Of a stretch of DNA of 64,000 bases, positions 25,681 through 35,120 are shown one piece after another (positions within the stretch are counted from its first letter, which is position 1; every line of letters begins with the position of its first letter). Position numbers and translations under genes: made by a program. This DNA comes from Telluria antibiotica (lineage in GTDB: Bacteria > Pseudomonadota > Gammaproteobacteria > Burkholderiales > Burkholderiaceae_D), in NCBI RefSeq assembly GCF_011682055.1, contig NZ_JAAQOM010000002.1:62001-126000 (forward strand), given 5' to 3'. Below the pieces are notes generated by a model. That model was not told the origin of the DNA and searched no databases. It saw nothing but the letters and a program-made list of their open reading frames with translations.

Positions 25681-26266
25681 ATGCGGATTCCATTTGTAAA
25701 TTGTTGACGAGTGAGGCTGGCGCCCTCGAAAAACTGCCGAGCTCGGTGTAGGTCGCTTTTGGCTCTGCCGGCACTGGAGAATTTCGATGCGCTTCGGCCG
25801 CCTTACAAATTTCCAACGTTGCCCTGTGAGCAACGACCGCCTACACTGGCGCGCTTCGACCATCCCCTTGCCGCCCGGGCCGAGGGCCTGGGTTTCCCGG
25901 CCGGCATAGCCGTCGAACTTCGCGCGCTCTCATCCCTCCCAGGCATACTGGAGCTTGACGCTACACCTGAACGGACGGCGGTCTACGGGTGGGCTGGCAG
26001 CACGTTGCAAGTGGTTGCTGACGGAGCCCTTGTTCAATGTCTGGCGTTACGGCTTCCCTCACGGCTGGTTTTTCTAAGACAAGCGGCTTCCTCGCAGGTT
26101 GCGTCGAACTGCAACGTCCGACCGAATACGTCGTCTCGGCTCCCTTCACCGCTTCGGACGATTGCGCACTCGGCTTCAGTCACGAGCAGGCACCTATCGG
26201 GCCACCCGCACGCTTGCCTGCCAGCTCATCTGTCGACAGCATCGCGAACGGTGCGGTTAAGCATCC
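25681..26266. other. Stretch without a recognisable gene
   Basis: Several frames are open here on the plus strand, but none has a ribosome site, a coherent amino-acid pattern or a recognisable motif. Base composition is less GC-rich than the flanks. Together with the remnants just before it, this looks like decayed mobile or accessory DNA. I see no RNA gene or repeat. Confidence 0.5.
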
Positions 26267-26614
26267 TCAATCGTCGAAGTCCTCGGCAAGGTTCTTCCAC
26301 CCCCGGCTCTTGGCAAACGCAGCAAATTCCTCCGGCGCCTCGAGCACGATCAGGCGGCTTTCCTGCAGCCCGGGATCGCTGTGGCCGAAGTCCGGCCCCT
26401 TGTAGCCGACGCTGCGCAGCCGGTCGATGATCTGGCGCACGAGCACGGTGTCCTTGTACGCGCCGGGATCGAGCCTGGCGGCGAACTCCACGTACACGTC
26501 GATAATGCCGTAGCCCTCGTCGAAGATGCGGATCGCCTTGACGTCGAGGGTACGGCCGTTGCTGTCCCTGGCCTGGAACGGGCCGGACAGCTCAATGTCG
26601 GAATCGGTAGTCAT
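26267..26614 (-). CDS. Hypothetical protein, 115 aa
   Basis: A soluble acidic protein starts at ATG 26614 (MTTDSDIELSG) and is translated toward the decayed zone. It has alternating beta and helix patterns (AIRIFDEGYGIIDVYVEF, then TVLVRQIIDRLRSVG), ending in a basic-acidic tail. I do not recognise a family. It is divergent from the protein kinase gene, with 93 nt between the starts, so the two may share a regulatory region. Confidence 0.7.
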   Translation of the reverse strand: MTTDSDIELSGPFQARDSNGRTLDVKAIRIFDEGYGIIDVYVEFAARLDPGAYKDTVLVRQIIDRLRSVGYKGPDFGHSDPGLQESRLIVLEAPEEFAAFAKSRGWKNLAEDFDD

Positions 26615-26707
26615 GGCGCCAGCATACCATCGCCGGGCGTCGCGCCGCCTTTTTCCTTGCCCCCCCGCTACGCAGCTGCACGCGGCGCCGCCGCCCTCGG
26701 AGGACAC

Positions 26708-27682
26708 ATGGTCGAAGCGGGAGACATCATCACGTTGACGGCGGGCAGCTGGCGCCTGCAGGCGCCGCTGGGCGGCTCGAGCTACGGAGAGGTGTGGCGC
26801 GCCGCGTCCGTTCTTGATGGCACGCCGGCCGCAGTGAAACTCGTCAACCGGGCGCAGATGGACCTCGCGCCGCCACAGCAGCGTGCCGCATGGCGCGCGG
26901 CCTTCGACGCGGAACTCGCCTTCCTGCGCGCGCTGCAGCCATGGGACCAGCGCCACATCGTGCGCCTGCTCGACAGCGGCACGCACGACGGCCAGCCCGC
27001 ACTGGCGCTGGAATTGCTCGACGAGGATCTCGCCAGCCACCTGGCGCGCCGCCGCGCCCGCGACGCCGGCCCCGGCTGCGCGCAGGCGCTGGCGTGGACG
27101 GCGCAGGTCAACGCCGCGCTGGCGAAAGTCCATCAATACGGCTGGCGCTACCTGGACCTGAAACCGACCAACCTCCTCGTCGACGCCGACGGCGCCACGC
27201 TGAAACTGGCCGACTTCGGCACCAATCGCGCGCTGCAGGACGCGGCCGCCCACGCGTATGCCGGCACGGCCGCGTGGCAAGCGCCGGAACAGTTCTTCCC
27301 CGACGCCGCAGGCCACTACCGGACGGACGCGCGCAGCGATTATTTCGCGCTCGGTGCCCTGCTCTACTCCATGGTCGCCGGCGTCCCGCTACGGTTCTGC
27401 GCGGCCTGCGCCGACGCCTATCGCACGCACGGCCCGGCGGGCGCCGCCGCGTTACGCGCCCGGCACGGCGGCGCCCTGCCCCCCACCCTCGCGCCCGACG
27501 AGGCCGCGCGGTTCGCCGCCCATGCGGCGGCGGGCGGTCACGGCGCGGCGCTGGCCCTGCTGCGCACTCTCCTGGCGCCGCGGCCGGAAGGACGCCCGCG
27601 CCACGCGCTCGAGATCAGCCGCCTGCTCGCGCGTGCCGCGGCCGGCATCGACGGGGCAGCGCCCATGCGGAGCGCGGCATGA
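26708..27682 (+). CDS. Ser/Thr protein kinase, stand-alone catalytic domain
   Basis: The 324-residue cytosolic kinase starts at ATG 26708. The glycine-rich loop is GGSSYGEVW (about residues 22-30), K44 in AAVKLV would hold ATP, the catalytic loop is YLDLKPTNLL with D150 (Tyr-Leu-Asp in place of the usual HRD), and D169 belongs to ADFG. An APEQF segment closes the activation loop. All catalytic residues are present. There is no membrane or sensor domain, unlike PknB. The stop overlaps the start of the SEDS gene by 4 nt (ATGA), so kinase and cell-wall enzyme are translationally coupled. It is the first gene of a four-gene unit. Confidence 0.9.
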   Translation: MVEAGDIITLTAGSWRLQAPLGGSSYGEVWRAASVLDGTPAAVKLVNRAQMDLAPPQQRAAWRAAFDAELAFLRALQPWDQRHIVRLLDSGTHDGQPALALELLDEDLASHLARRRARDAGPGCAQALAWTAQVNAALAKVHQYGWRYLDLKPTNLLVDADGATLKLADFGTNRALQDAAAHAYAGTAAWQAPEQFFPDAAGHYRTDARSDYFALGALLYSMVAGVPLRFCAACADAYRTHGPAGAAALRARHGGALPPTLAPDEAARFAAHAAAGGHGAALALLRTLLAPRPEGRPRHALEISRLLARAAAGIDGAAPMRSAA

Positions 27683-30009
27683 CCCGCGTGCTCGCCGGCG
27701 CGGCGCTCGCCGCCCTGTGCGCGCTGCAGGCGCTGGCCCTGCTGCGCGCGCCCGCCGCGTGGCTACCCGCGCAGGTCGACGTGACGCTGGCCCGTACCGC
27801 AGCCGTCGATCTCGACCATGCCGCACTGGGCGCGCCCGCAGGCGACGGCGGCCGGCTGCATGTCAGCCGCGCGGCGGACGGCACCTGGTGGGCGGCCGAC
27901 GACGGCACGGGCCGTCCGCTGCTCGTGCAGGACGGCGTGCGCCAGCGGCGCAGCGGCAGCGTCGCACTCGCGCCGGGACAGCGCTTCCAGCTGGGTGTCC
28001 TGCAGGCCGACGTGCGCGCAGCCGATGTGAATGGTGTGTCCTTCACGGCCGGCCGCACCGTGTGGCATTACGACGGCGCCGTGGTTCGTCGCGACGGCGT
28101 GCCGCAGCCGGCATGCCCCGACATCCACCTTGGCACGCGCCTCGCCGGCCTGTGGAACCGCATCGCGCCCCGCGCCCTCGCATCGGATCGTCCCCTGCTC
28201 TTCGGCGGCAACCTCGATTGCGGCAACCGCATCGCCGTCGCCGGCCTGGCGCTGCACGCCGCCACCATCGCGCACCACCGGGACGACGGCGGCTACCTGC
28301 TTGCGCCGGCCGCTGCCGTCCCGTTGCTGCTGATCGAGAACGGCCGCGCCGACCTGCTGGCCGGCCGCCCGCTGCGCCTCGCCGCCGGGCAGACGCTCGT
28401 CGCCGGCCGCACACGCCTCACGATCTTGGACGCGGGCGACGTACTGCGCCTGCGCCCGGGCGGCCACGTCGGCATCTACCCGGACGCGCAGCGCCGCCTG
28501 CCGCCCGGCGTGACGTGGACGTGGGTCGCACGCGCGCCGTGGACGCTGCCCGCGCAGGCGTGGACGCCCCTGCTTGCCGTCGCGGGCTTCAGCTGTGCGG
28601 CCGCCCTGGCCGCCGCGCTTCTCGCCGATGCGCGGGCACGGGTGCGCGCGGGCGTGGCGGCCGGCGCCGCGCTGCTGCTTGCCGGCGCCGGCGCCGTGCT
28701 GTTCTGGCTGCAGCGCGGCGGCGCGCCCGCGGGTGCGGGCATCGGGCTCGTCGTCGCGTGGGCCGCGCTCGCGTTCACGCTGCTGGCGCCGCGCCGTCTC
28801 GACCCCGCGCTGGCCGCGGCGCTGCCGCTGCTGGCCGTCGGCCTGCTGGCCCAGCTGGACCTGGGCCTCGGCGCGCCGGACACCGCGTGGCTGCGCCACT
28901 TCCACAAGACGTCCGCGCTGCTGGCGTTGGGCACGGGCGCCGCCACGTTGGCGCGCCTCGCGCGCCCCGCCCGGCCGCCCGCGCAGGCGCGCATCGAAGC
29001 CGCACTTCTCGTCTTGACGTGCGCGGCGCTCGGCGCGCTGCTGCTGCAGGTCGCGTATGGCGACGAGACGGGCGTGTTCGATTTGCAGCCCGTGGAATTC
29101 GCCAAGCTGGCGCTGGCCGCGCTGTCCGCGCACTGCCTCGCGCTGGCGTGCGCGGACGGGCCCGCGCCCGGCGGCGCGTGGCGGCGCGGCCTGCGGCTCG
29201 CGGCACCCGTCGTGCTGTTCATGCTGCTGCTGGGCGTCGCGCTCGTCCAGGTCGACGACTATTCGCCCCTCGTGCTGCTGGCGCTGTGGGCCGGCACGAT
29301 GATGCTGGCGCAGGCGCTCGCGACGCGCCGCCGCGGCACGGCGCTGGCGCTGGCCGCAAGCGCCGTCTGCGCCGTGCTGGCCGTGGCGCTGCTGCGCGGG
29401 GCGGGCGCCGACGGCATCGCGCGCTGGGACTTCTATGCCGACCGCTTCCTCGTCTGGCTCGACCCCGGCACGCATCCGCACACGGGCCAGCAATTGCTGC
29501 AGGGCGCACGCGCCATCGCGCAGGGCGGCTGGCGCGGCGCGGACGGCGCGTTCGGCCTCGCGGCGCTGGGCCAGGGCCCCGGCTTCGCATTGCGCATCCC
29601 GGCCGTGCAGGACGATTTCGCCGCGTCGTTCTTCCTGCAGCGCCACGGCCTCGTCGCGGCCGTCGGCCTGTGGCTGCTGCAGGCGCTGTTCCTCGCGGCG
29701 CTGCTTCACCTGGCCGTGCGCTGCTGGCTGATGGCGGGCCGCGCGCGCGACTTCCGCATCGCATGGCTGGCGCGCCTGCGCTGCTTCTTCCTGGCCGGCG
29801 GCGCCGCGTTCGCGTTCGGCCACTTCCTGCTGTCGTGGGGGACGAACCTCGCGATCTTCCCCGTGATGGGCCAGCCCATGAGCTTCCTGTCCGCGGGCGG
29901 CTCGCACCTGCTGTTTTTCATCTGCCCCCTGCTAGGTGCCGCTGCCGCCAGCAGCCAATCTTTAGAGGAGAACGAATCATGCCGGTCTACGTCCAACATG
30001 AAGCCCTAG
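27679..30009 (+). CDS. SEDS-family (FtsW/RodA-type) protein with large N-terminal extension
   Basis: The protein has 776 residues. SEDS proteins polymerise lipid II into glycan strands together with a class B penicillin-binding protein. The N-terminal 290 residues (one membrane segment, then beta-rich sequence containing AAGQTLVAGRTRLTIL) are not part of the usual family and look FHA-like. About ten membrane segments follow. SEDS motifs: QPVEFAKLAL near residue 470, WLDPGTHPHTG near 593 with its aspartate, then AIAQGGWRG, VQDDFAASFF in place of the usual TDFIF block, and MSFLSAGGSHLL near the end. Key residues appear retained. The partner is probably the transpeptidase gene 15 kb away in the opposed operon. 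Overlaps the next gene by 31 nt. Confidence 0.85.
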   Translation: MTRVLAGAALAALCALQALALLRAPAAWLPAQVDVTLARTAAVDLDHAALGAPAGDGGRLHVSRAADGTWWAADDGTGRPLLVQDGVRQRRSGSVALAPGQRFQLGVLQADVRAADVNGVSFTAGRTVWHYDGAVVRRDGVPQPACPDIHLGTRLAGLWNRIAPRALASDRPLLFGGNLDCGNRIAVAGLALHAATIAHHRDDGGYLLAPAAAVPLLLIENGRADLLAGRPLRLAAGQTLVAGRTRLTILDAGDVLRLRPGGHVGIYPDAQRRLPPGVTWTWVARAPWTLPAQAWTPLLAVAGFSCAAALAAALLADARARVRAGVAAGAALLLAGAGAVLFWLQRGGAPAGAGIGLVVAWAALAFTLLAPRRLDPALAAALPLLAVGLLAQLDLGLGAPDTAWLRHFHKTSALLALGTGAATLARLARPARPPAQARIEAALLVLTCAALGALLLQVAYGDETGVFDLQPVEFAKLALAALSAHCLALACADGPAPGGAWRRGLRLAAPVVLFMLLLGVALVQVDDYSPLVLLALWAGTMMLAQALATRRRGTALALAASAVCAVLAVALLRGAGADGIARWDFYADRFLVWLDPGTHPHTGQQLLQGARAIAQGGWRGADGAFGLAALGQGPGFALRIPAVQDDFAASFFLQRHGLVAAVGLWLLQALFLAALLHLAVRCWLMAGRARDFRIAWLARLRCFFLAGGAAFAFGHFLLSWGTNLAIFPVMGQPMSFLSAGGSHLLFFICPLLGAAAASSQSLEENESCRSTSNMKP

Positions 30010-31652
30010 GCAAGGTGGGCGACGTCTTCGATGCCCACGCCATCTGGCAGTCGCCCGGCCTCGCGCTGTTCGCGCGCCGCCCGCTGCTGCGCGACCTGCT
30101 GGAACGCTCGCCGCGCGAACACCGCGGCCGCGCCGCCACCCGCTGCTTTTCCCACATCACGCTCGTGCTGCCGCAGGAAGAAGTCGACGACGACCGCCAC
30201 CTCACGCGCGGCGCGCGCGTGCGCGACCTCGCCCAGGGCCTGGCGACGCTGCACCAGAAGGACTTCGGGGACCTGCTGCACGGCGAGGACGTGCGTTACC
30301 AGGTCGTCGGCGCCGACCGCCTGGAACCGGGCGAAGTCGAAGTCAAGTTCGGCCATGCCGTCTACCTGCCGGCGCCCGGCGAGGCCGTGCAGTACACCGT
30401 CAGCGTGTCGCGCGACAGCGCCGTGTGGAAGACCGTCTGCCCCATCTACCCGAACCAGCGGCTCACGTTGATCGGCCACGACGAGCACGAGGCGACGTAC
30501 GCCGCGCCGGGCTGGCCGTTCGGCGCGGAGGGCGCCGTCCTCCTCATCAACGACGGGCCGGACGCGCCACTCGAAGTGCAAGTGCGCCCGAAGGAGGCGT
30601 TCGACTGCAGCTGGGATGCGAACGCCGGCTACTGGACGATCAAGTCGCGCCGCGGCGCGGTCGACGCGAACGGCGCCGCGCTGCGCCTGCTGCTGCGTGT
30701 GACGCCGGCGCGGGCGTGTGCCGCGCTAAGCATTCCTGCGGCGCCGGCCCAGCCGGAAGCACCTGTTCCGACCGCCGCACGCGCACGGATCGCACCGGCG
30801 GCTGCACGCCCGGCCAGCACGCCGGTGGCGAGCGTGCCAGCAACGGCCGCCGCGCCTTCTCCCTCCACTGCAGGCGGTGCACGCCCCGCCGTCTGGAAGC
30901 CGCGCGCCATGCCCGATCCCGAACTGACGGCCGTGCCGATCGCGCGCGCGCCCGCGGCGCAACCGGCCGGCGCGGAGCTCGACGCAACGTACGCCCCCGT
31001 CGCGCGCCAGCGCGTGGCCCTCGCCGCGCTGGCCCTGCCGCGCCTGTCGCGCTACCGCGAGACGGGCGCGCAGGCCCTGGAGATCGGCTTGAACCGCGCC
31101 TTCGTGCCCGCGCCGCTCGCGCGCGACGCCGTCATCGCGTTCGCCATCGACGACCAGGATACGCTGCAGGCCATCACACCGGCCGGCCGCGAACAGATCG
31201 CCGTCCCCGCGACGTTCAGCCCCGTCGACGGCACGCGCCTGGAGCTGGTCGTCTGCGCGCCCGCGCTCGCCGACCGCTATTGCGCGCTGCTGCGGCTGCC
31301 GCAGCCCCCGGCACTTCCCGTCGCCGCCGGCGCCCGCTTCACGTTCGGCCGCGCCGCACCGATGCTGGCGGCGTTGCGCGTGCTGGATTCGCCGCGCTTC
31401 CTGAAGCACGCCGCGGGCACGCCGCCGTCGAGCGCCGACCGCCTCGGCCTGTCGCGCGCCGCGTTCACCTTCGAGGCCGGGCCGGACGGCTGGCTGATCG
31501 CCCGCCAGTCGCCCACGCAGGCCTTGTACCACCTGGACGAGCAGCTGGCGTTCGTGGCCACCATCGACGACGCCTCGCCGGAGCAGCCGTACCGCCTGCC
31601 GGCCGGGCACCACGTCGTCGCGGGCCATTACGTGCTGCGCTTCGATGCCTGA
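29979..31652 (+). CDS. Hypothetical protein with C-terminal FHA-like domain
   Basis: The protein has 557 residues from ATG 29979, chosen for its GAGGAG site 9 nt upstream. The N-terminal 230 residues are an unrecognised soluble domain. A Pro/Ala-rich linker (about 235-330) follows. The last 170 residues look like a degenerate FHA fold: FTFGRA, then DRLGLSRAAF, ARQSPTQAL and a final AGHHVVAGHYVLRF. True FHA domains have SxxH where this has SRAAF, so phosphothreonine binding is doubtful. It sits inside the kinase-SEDS unit and probably acts as an adaptor. No membrane segment is seen. Confidence 0.65.
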   Translation: MPVYVQHEALGKVGDVFDAHAIWQSPGLALFARRPLLRDLLERSPREHRGRAATRCFSHITLVLPQEEVDDDRHLTRGARVRDLAQGLATLHQKDFGDLLHGEDVRYQVVGADRLEPGEVEVKFGHAVYLPAPGEAVQYTVSVSRDSAVWKTVCPIYPNQRLTLIGHDEHEATYAAPGWPFGAEGAVLLINDGPDAPLEVQVRPKEAFDCSWDANAGYWTIKSRRGAVDANGAALRLLLRVTPARACAALSIPAAPAQPEAPVPTAARARIAPAAARPASTPVASVPATAAAPSPSTAGGARPAVWKPRAMPDPELTAVPIARAPAAQPAGAELDATYAPVARQRVALAALALPRLSRYRETGAQALEIGLNRAFVPAPLARDAVIAFAIDDQDTLQAITPAGREQIAVPATFSPVDGTRLELVVCAPALADRYCALLRLPQPPALPVAAGARFTFGRAAPMLAALRVLDSPRFLKHAAGTPPSSADRLGLSRAAFTFEAGPDGWLIARQSPTQALYHLDEQLAFVATIDDASPEQPYRLPAGHHVVAGHYVLRFDA

Positions 31653-32109
31653 GGCGACCATGCCACCGTGGATGCTCACGACGCTCGTGTGGTGCGCCGC
31701 GCTGGCGGCGACGCTCGTGCTGGCCGCGTGGTGCACGCCGCGCGCGTGGTGGCGCCGGCCGAATCTGCGCGCGCTGGCCGTGCTGGCCGGCGGCACGGCC
31801 GCCTGCGGGCTGTGGTTTTCGGCGCTGCTGCCCGCCGCGCCCGCGCGCATCCCCATGCCGCTGGCGGCTGCAGCGCCGGTCATGGGTCCTGCGCCGGGTG
31901 CGCACTATCGCGTCGCCGACGACCTGAACCTGCGCGAACACCGCGGCGTGCGCGCCGCGCGCATGCGCGTGCTGCCGGCCGGTACGGTCGTCAGCACGAC
32001 GGGCGCGACGGACGGCGACTGGTGGCGCGTGCGCGCCAGGGTCGGCGGGCACGACGTGGAAGGCTGGGCCAGCAGCCTGTGGCTACGCCGGATCGACGAG
32101 GGGCACTGA
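31645..32109 (+). CDS. Membrane protein with bacterial SH3-like domain
   Basis: The 154-residue protein has two membrane segments in the first 70 residues, followed by an SH3b-type domain (RVADDLNLREHRGVRAARMRVLPAGTVV, ending VEGWASSLWL). SH3b domains often bind peptidoglycan, which fits the SEDS gene upstream. The start ATG overlaps the previous stop by 8 nt. A second ATG at 31660 is possible. The 3' end overlaps the convergent GNAT gene by 27 nt, so the unit ends here. Confidence 0.78.
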   Translation: MPEATMPPWMLTTLVWCAALAATLVLAAWCTPRAWWRRPNLRALAVLAGGTAACGLWFSALLPAAPARIPMPLAAAAPVMGPAPGAHYRVADDLNLREHRGVRAARMRVLPAGTVVSTTGATDGDWWRVRARVGGHDVEGWASSLWLRRIDEGH

Positions 32110-32565
32110 CGCGGACACGACGAGCCGCATCGGGTTGTACGGCACCGTATCGGCCTGCACCGGCGCCGTGCGCTCGAAGCCCTGCGCCGCGTAAAAGGGC
32201 ACGGCGACGTTCGACGCGTTCACGGTGAAGATCCCCGGATGGCCGGGCCCCAGGGCCGCCGCGCGCGCGGCCTGCCACAGCGCCCCCGCGATGCCGCGCC
32301 GCTGGAACGCTTCATCGACGAACAGGTGGAACAGGTGCGTGCCGCCGCGCACACCGACGAAACCTGCCAGCACGCCGTCGACGATCGCCACGTGGTACAC
32401 GAAGCCGGCGTCCAGGTTGCGGCGCAACCCGGCCGCGTCGTGCTGGGCGAGGAAAGCCGCCGCGGCGTCCGGGTCGCATTCGTGGAGGATGAACACGGTG
32501 GCCGCGCGGTGCAGCACGGCCGCGGCGGCGGGGATGTCGTCGGGGTCGAGCGGTCGTATCTGCAT
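32083..32565 (-). CDS. GNAT-family N-acetyltransferase
   Basis: The 160-residue protein starts MQIRPLDPDD. The acetyl-CoA-binding motif A is LFVDEAFQRRGIAGALW (about residues 80-96), followed by NASNVAVPFYAAQGFERT, the typical end of the fold. The substrate is unknown. It is transcribed toward the SH3 gene and is probably unrelated to the surrounding system. Confidence 0.9.
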   Translation of the reverse strand: MQIRPLDPDDIPAAAAVLHRAATVFILHECDPDAAAAFLAQHDAAGLRRNLDAGFVYHVAIVDGVLAGFVGVRGGTHLFHLFVDEAFQRRGIAGALWQAARAAALGPGHPGIFTVNASNVAVPFYAAQGFERTAPVQADTVPYNPMRLVVSASVPLVDPA

Positions 32566-32688
32566 GGGCGCGGTATGTGTGGTCGAACCGGCAAGATAAC
32601 ATGGCCTTGTCGAACCGTCACGTTGGGAAAACGACGCGCCGCGTGCCGCCGCGTTGACCCGGCCGGATGCCACCCGTAGACTGTCGTG

Positions 32689-33957
32689 ATGACGAAACCC
32701 CGCCTCGCCTCTCCCGCCCCGCCCCACGCGGGCACCGCGGCCCCGGCCCGGCGCAAGGTCCCGCTGACGCAGCCGCTGCGCCACCCGCGCTATCGCCGGC
32801 TGTGGTGCGCCAACCTGGTCTCGAACCTCGGCACGTGGATCCAGACGTTCGCGTCGGCGTGGCTCATCGCGTCCAGCTCGCACTCCGCCTCGATGACGAC
32901 GCTCGTGCAGACGTCGACGTACATCCCGATCTTCATGTTCGCGCTGTTCGCGGGCGTCGTCGCTGACGCCGTGCACCGGCCGAAGTTCCTGTTCTTCTGC
33001 AACCTGTTCATGGCCTGCTGCGCGTGCACGATGGCGGGCCTCGTCGCGAGCGGCCATGCGCCGCATACCGCAGTGCTGGCGCTCGTGTTCTGCCTCGGCT
33101 GCGGCTCGGCATTCATGTGGCCCGCGTGGCAGGCCGCATTGTCCGGGCTCGTCGAGCCGGACGAAGTGGAAGCGGCGGCAACCCTGAACAACCTGTCGTA
33201 CAACACGGCCGCGATCATCGGGCCGGCGCTGGGCGGCGTGCTGTTCAAATGGGTCGGCCCCGGCCCGCTGTTCCTCGTGAACGCCCTGTCGTTCGTCGGC
33301 CTGCTCGCGATCTACCGCGCGTGGTGGCGCGAAGGCGGCGACCACGCGCGGCCATGCGCGGGCTATGCGGCGCGCCTGCGCGAAGGCCTGTCCATCGCGT
33401 TCGGCTGCCCGCGCTACCGCCGCATCCTGCGCAACGTGGCGACCGTGTTCTTCGCGACGATCGCCTTCGCCGGGCTGCTGCCCGTGTTCGTGCGCGACGT
33501 GCTGCACATGGACGCCAGCGTGTTCGGCACGTTGATGGGCAGCCTGGGCGGCGGCGCCGTCATCGCCGCGTTCTGCCTGCCCGCCATCCGCGCCCGCGTC
33601 GACAAGACGAGCATCCTCGCCGGTGCCCTCGTCGTGTACGGCACGATGCTGGCCGCGATGCCGTTCCTGCACACGCTCGCGCTGCTCGTGCCGCTGATCG
33701 TGGCCGGGGGCATGGCCTGGTCGGCCGTCGTGTCCACGTTGAACGCGGCCGCGCAGCTGTCGTTCCCGGTCGCCGTGCGGGCCCGCACCCTGGCCATCTA
33801 CCTCGTCGTGATGGCGGGCGGCTACACGGCCGGCAGCCTGTTCTGGGGCCGCATCGCGGACGCGACGGGCGTGCGCTTCGCGCTGGCGGCGGCGGGCGCG
33901 TGCGTGCTCGTGAACGCGGCCGTATTACTCACGGGTGGACGCAAAAACCCCATCTAA
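32689..33957 (+). CDS. MFS transporter (EntS-like, MFS_3 group)
   Basis: The protein has about 422 residues and twelve predicted membrane segments. The N-terminal RHPRYRRLWCANLVSNLGTWIQTFASAWL pattern and the FAGVVADAVHRPKFL motif A region are typical of the EntS/MFS_3 exporters. Substrate is unknown. I chose ATG 32689 over the adjacent GTG. It interrupts the kinase/SEDS/PP2C neighbourhood and has its own start region. Confidence 0.9.
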   Translation: MTKPRLASPAPPHAGTAAPARRKVPLTQPLRHPRYRRLWCANLVSNLGTWIQTFASAWLIASSSHSASMTTLVQTSTYIPIFMFALFAGVVADAVHRPKFLFFCNLFMACCACTMAGLVASGHAPHTAVLALVFCLGCGSAFMWPAWQAALSGLVEPDEVEAAATLNNLSYNTAAIIGPALGGVLFKWVGPGPLFLVNALSFVGLLAIYRAWWREGGDHARPCAGYAARLREGLSIAFGCPRYRRILRNVATVFFATIAFAGLLPVFVRDVLHMDASVFGTLMGSLGGGAVIAAFCLPAIRARVDKTSILAGALVVYGTMLAAMPFLHTLALLVPLIVAGGMAWSAVVSTLNAAAQLSFPVAVRARTLAIYLVVMAGGYTAGSLFWGRIADATGVRFALAAAGACVLVNAAVLLTGGRKNPI

Positions 33958-33998
33958 TCGACGCTTGGCGAAATGGCATGTCCGGGTAGACTAGCGAC

Positions 33999-34985
33999 AT
34001 GCCGACCTCTCCCCCTTCCGTTTCCGCCCCCGCCTGGATCACCGGGCTGCGCTTCACCCGCCTCGACGTGGCCGCCTGCTCGCGCCTGGGCGCGGGCCCC
34101 CGCCTGCGCGCGGAAAACCAGGACAACCTGCTGCTGATCGACGTGGACGGCCAGGCCGCGTGGCTGCACGACCAGGTCCCGCAGCGCCGCCGCCTGCCCG
34201 GCTGGCGCGCCGGCCACGCGCGGCTCGCCGTGCTGGACGGGATGGGCGGCCACGGCCACGGGCGCGAGGCCGCGGAAGCCGTCGTCGCCGGCCTGCTGGC
34301 CATGCCGCCCTGTGCGGACGGCGCCGAACTGGCCCATCGCCTGGATGCCCTGCACACCGACCTGCAGCGCCATTTCGCCGACGTGTCCGGTCCACGTCCC
34401 GGCACCACGCTCACGCTTCTGGAGTTCCGACCGGACGCGCCGCCGCTGCTGTATCACGTGGGCGATTCGCGCCTGTACGAGATCACGGCGGCGCGGGCCT
34501 CGCCGCTGACGGTCGACCACGTCCCCGCGACCGCCTACGCGATGGCGGACCTCGTGAGCGAAGCGGACTGGTGGCAGCAAGTCCACGGCGAACACCGCCC
34601 GCAGGTCGCGCAAGCGTTCCTGCTCGGTAACGCGTTCGCCGATCCGTCGCGGCTGAACGACCCGCTGTTCGAATTGTCGTCCCTGAACCTTCCGTCCTGG
34701 CTGTGCCGCCTGGGCGATCGCCGCCCCATCGACCTGCGCCCCGGCTGCTCGTACCTGCTGGCGACGGATGGACTGTGGTCGTGTTCCGACCCGTGGGGCT
34801 GGGTCGGGCAATGGCCGCAGCTGCTGGGAGGCGACACGGATGCCGCGACGATGCTGCGGGCACTGCTCGTGGCCTACGACGCGCATCCGGCCGCGTTCTT
34901 TCATCCGGACAACGTGACGGCGATCCTGCTGCGGGTCCCCGGTGCTGCCCACCCGCACGACGAGACGGCATTGCCGGGGACCTGA
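33999..34985 (+). CDS. PP2C-type Ser/Thr protein phosphatase
   Basis: The 328-residue phosphatase has the metal-binding and catalytic motifs in order: RAENQDNLL (about residue 40), VLDGMGGHGHG (about 78), PGTTLTLL, HVGDSRLYEI, ATDGLWSC and DNVTAILLR. All metal-coordinating aspartates are present. It is soluble, and would dephosphorylate targets of the two nearby kinases, as PstP does for PknA/PknB. It lies 135 nt before the FHA gene on the same strand. Confidence 0.93.
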   Translation: MPTSPPSVSAPAWITGLRFTRLDVAACSRLGAGPRLRAENQDNLLLIDVDGQAAWLHDQVPQRRRLPGWRAGHARLAVLDGMGGHGHGREAAEAVVAGLLAMPPCADGAELAHRLDALHTDLQRHFADVSGPRPGTTLTLLEFRPDAPPLLYHVGDSRLYEITAARASPLTVDHVPATAYAMADLVSEADWWQQVHGEHRPQVAQAFLLGNAFADPSRLNDPLFELSSLNLPSWLCRLGDRRPIDLRPGCSYLLATDGLWSCSDPWGWVGQWPQLLGGDTDAATMLRALLVAYDAHPAAFFHPDNVTAILLRVPGAAHPHDETALPGT

Positions 34986-35120
34986 TCGTTGTAATTGATG
35001 CATATAGGAAAAAAGTCTTGTCAGAAACTGAATTCCGCGCGCCGCGCTCGGCTACAATCGCGTAAGCTGGTGCCGCCACCACCGTCCACGGCATCCCTTT
35101 ACTGTTGAGCCGATAAGCCC

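Noticed and set aside
25711-26430. 239-codon plus-strand frame in the decayed zone
   Set aside because: No motif, no ribosome site and a composition unlike a real protein. It also runs into the opposite-strand 115-residue gene.
26890-30930. Very long open frames antisense to, or out of phase with, the SEDS, kinase and transpeptidase genes, some over 1000 codons
   Set aside because: They are rich in Arg, Ala, Pro and Gly and lack domains or ribosome sites. GC-rich third positions remove stop codons from other frames, so these are shadows.
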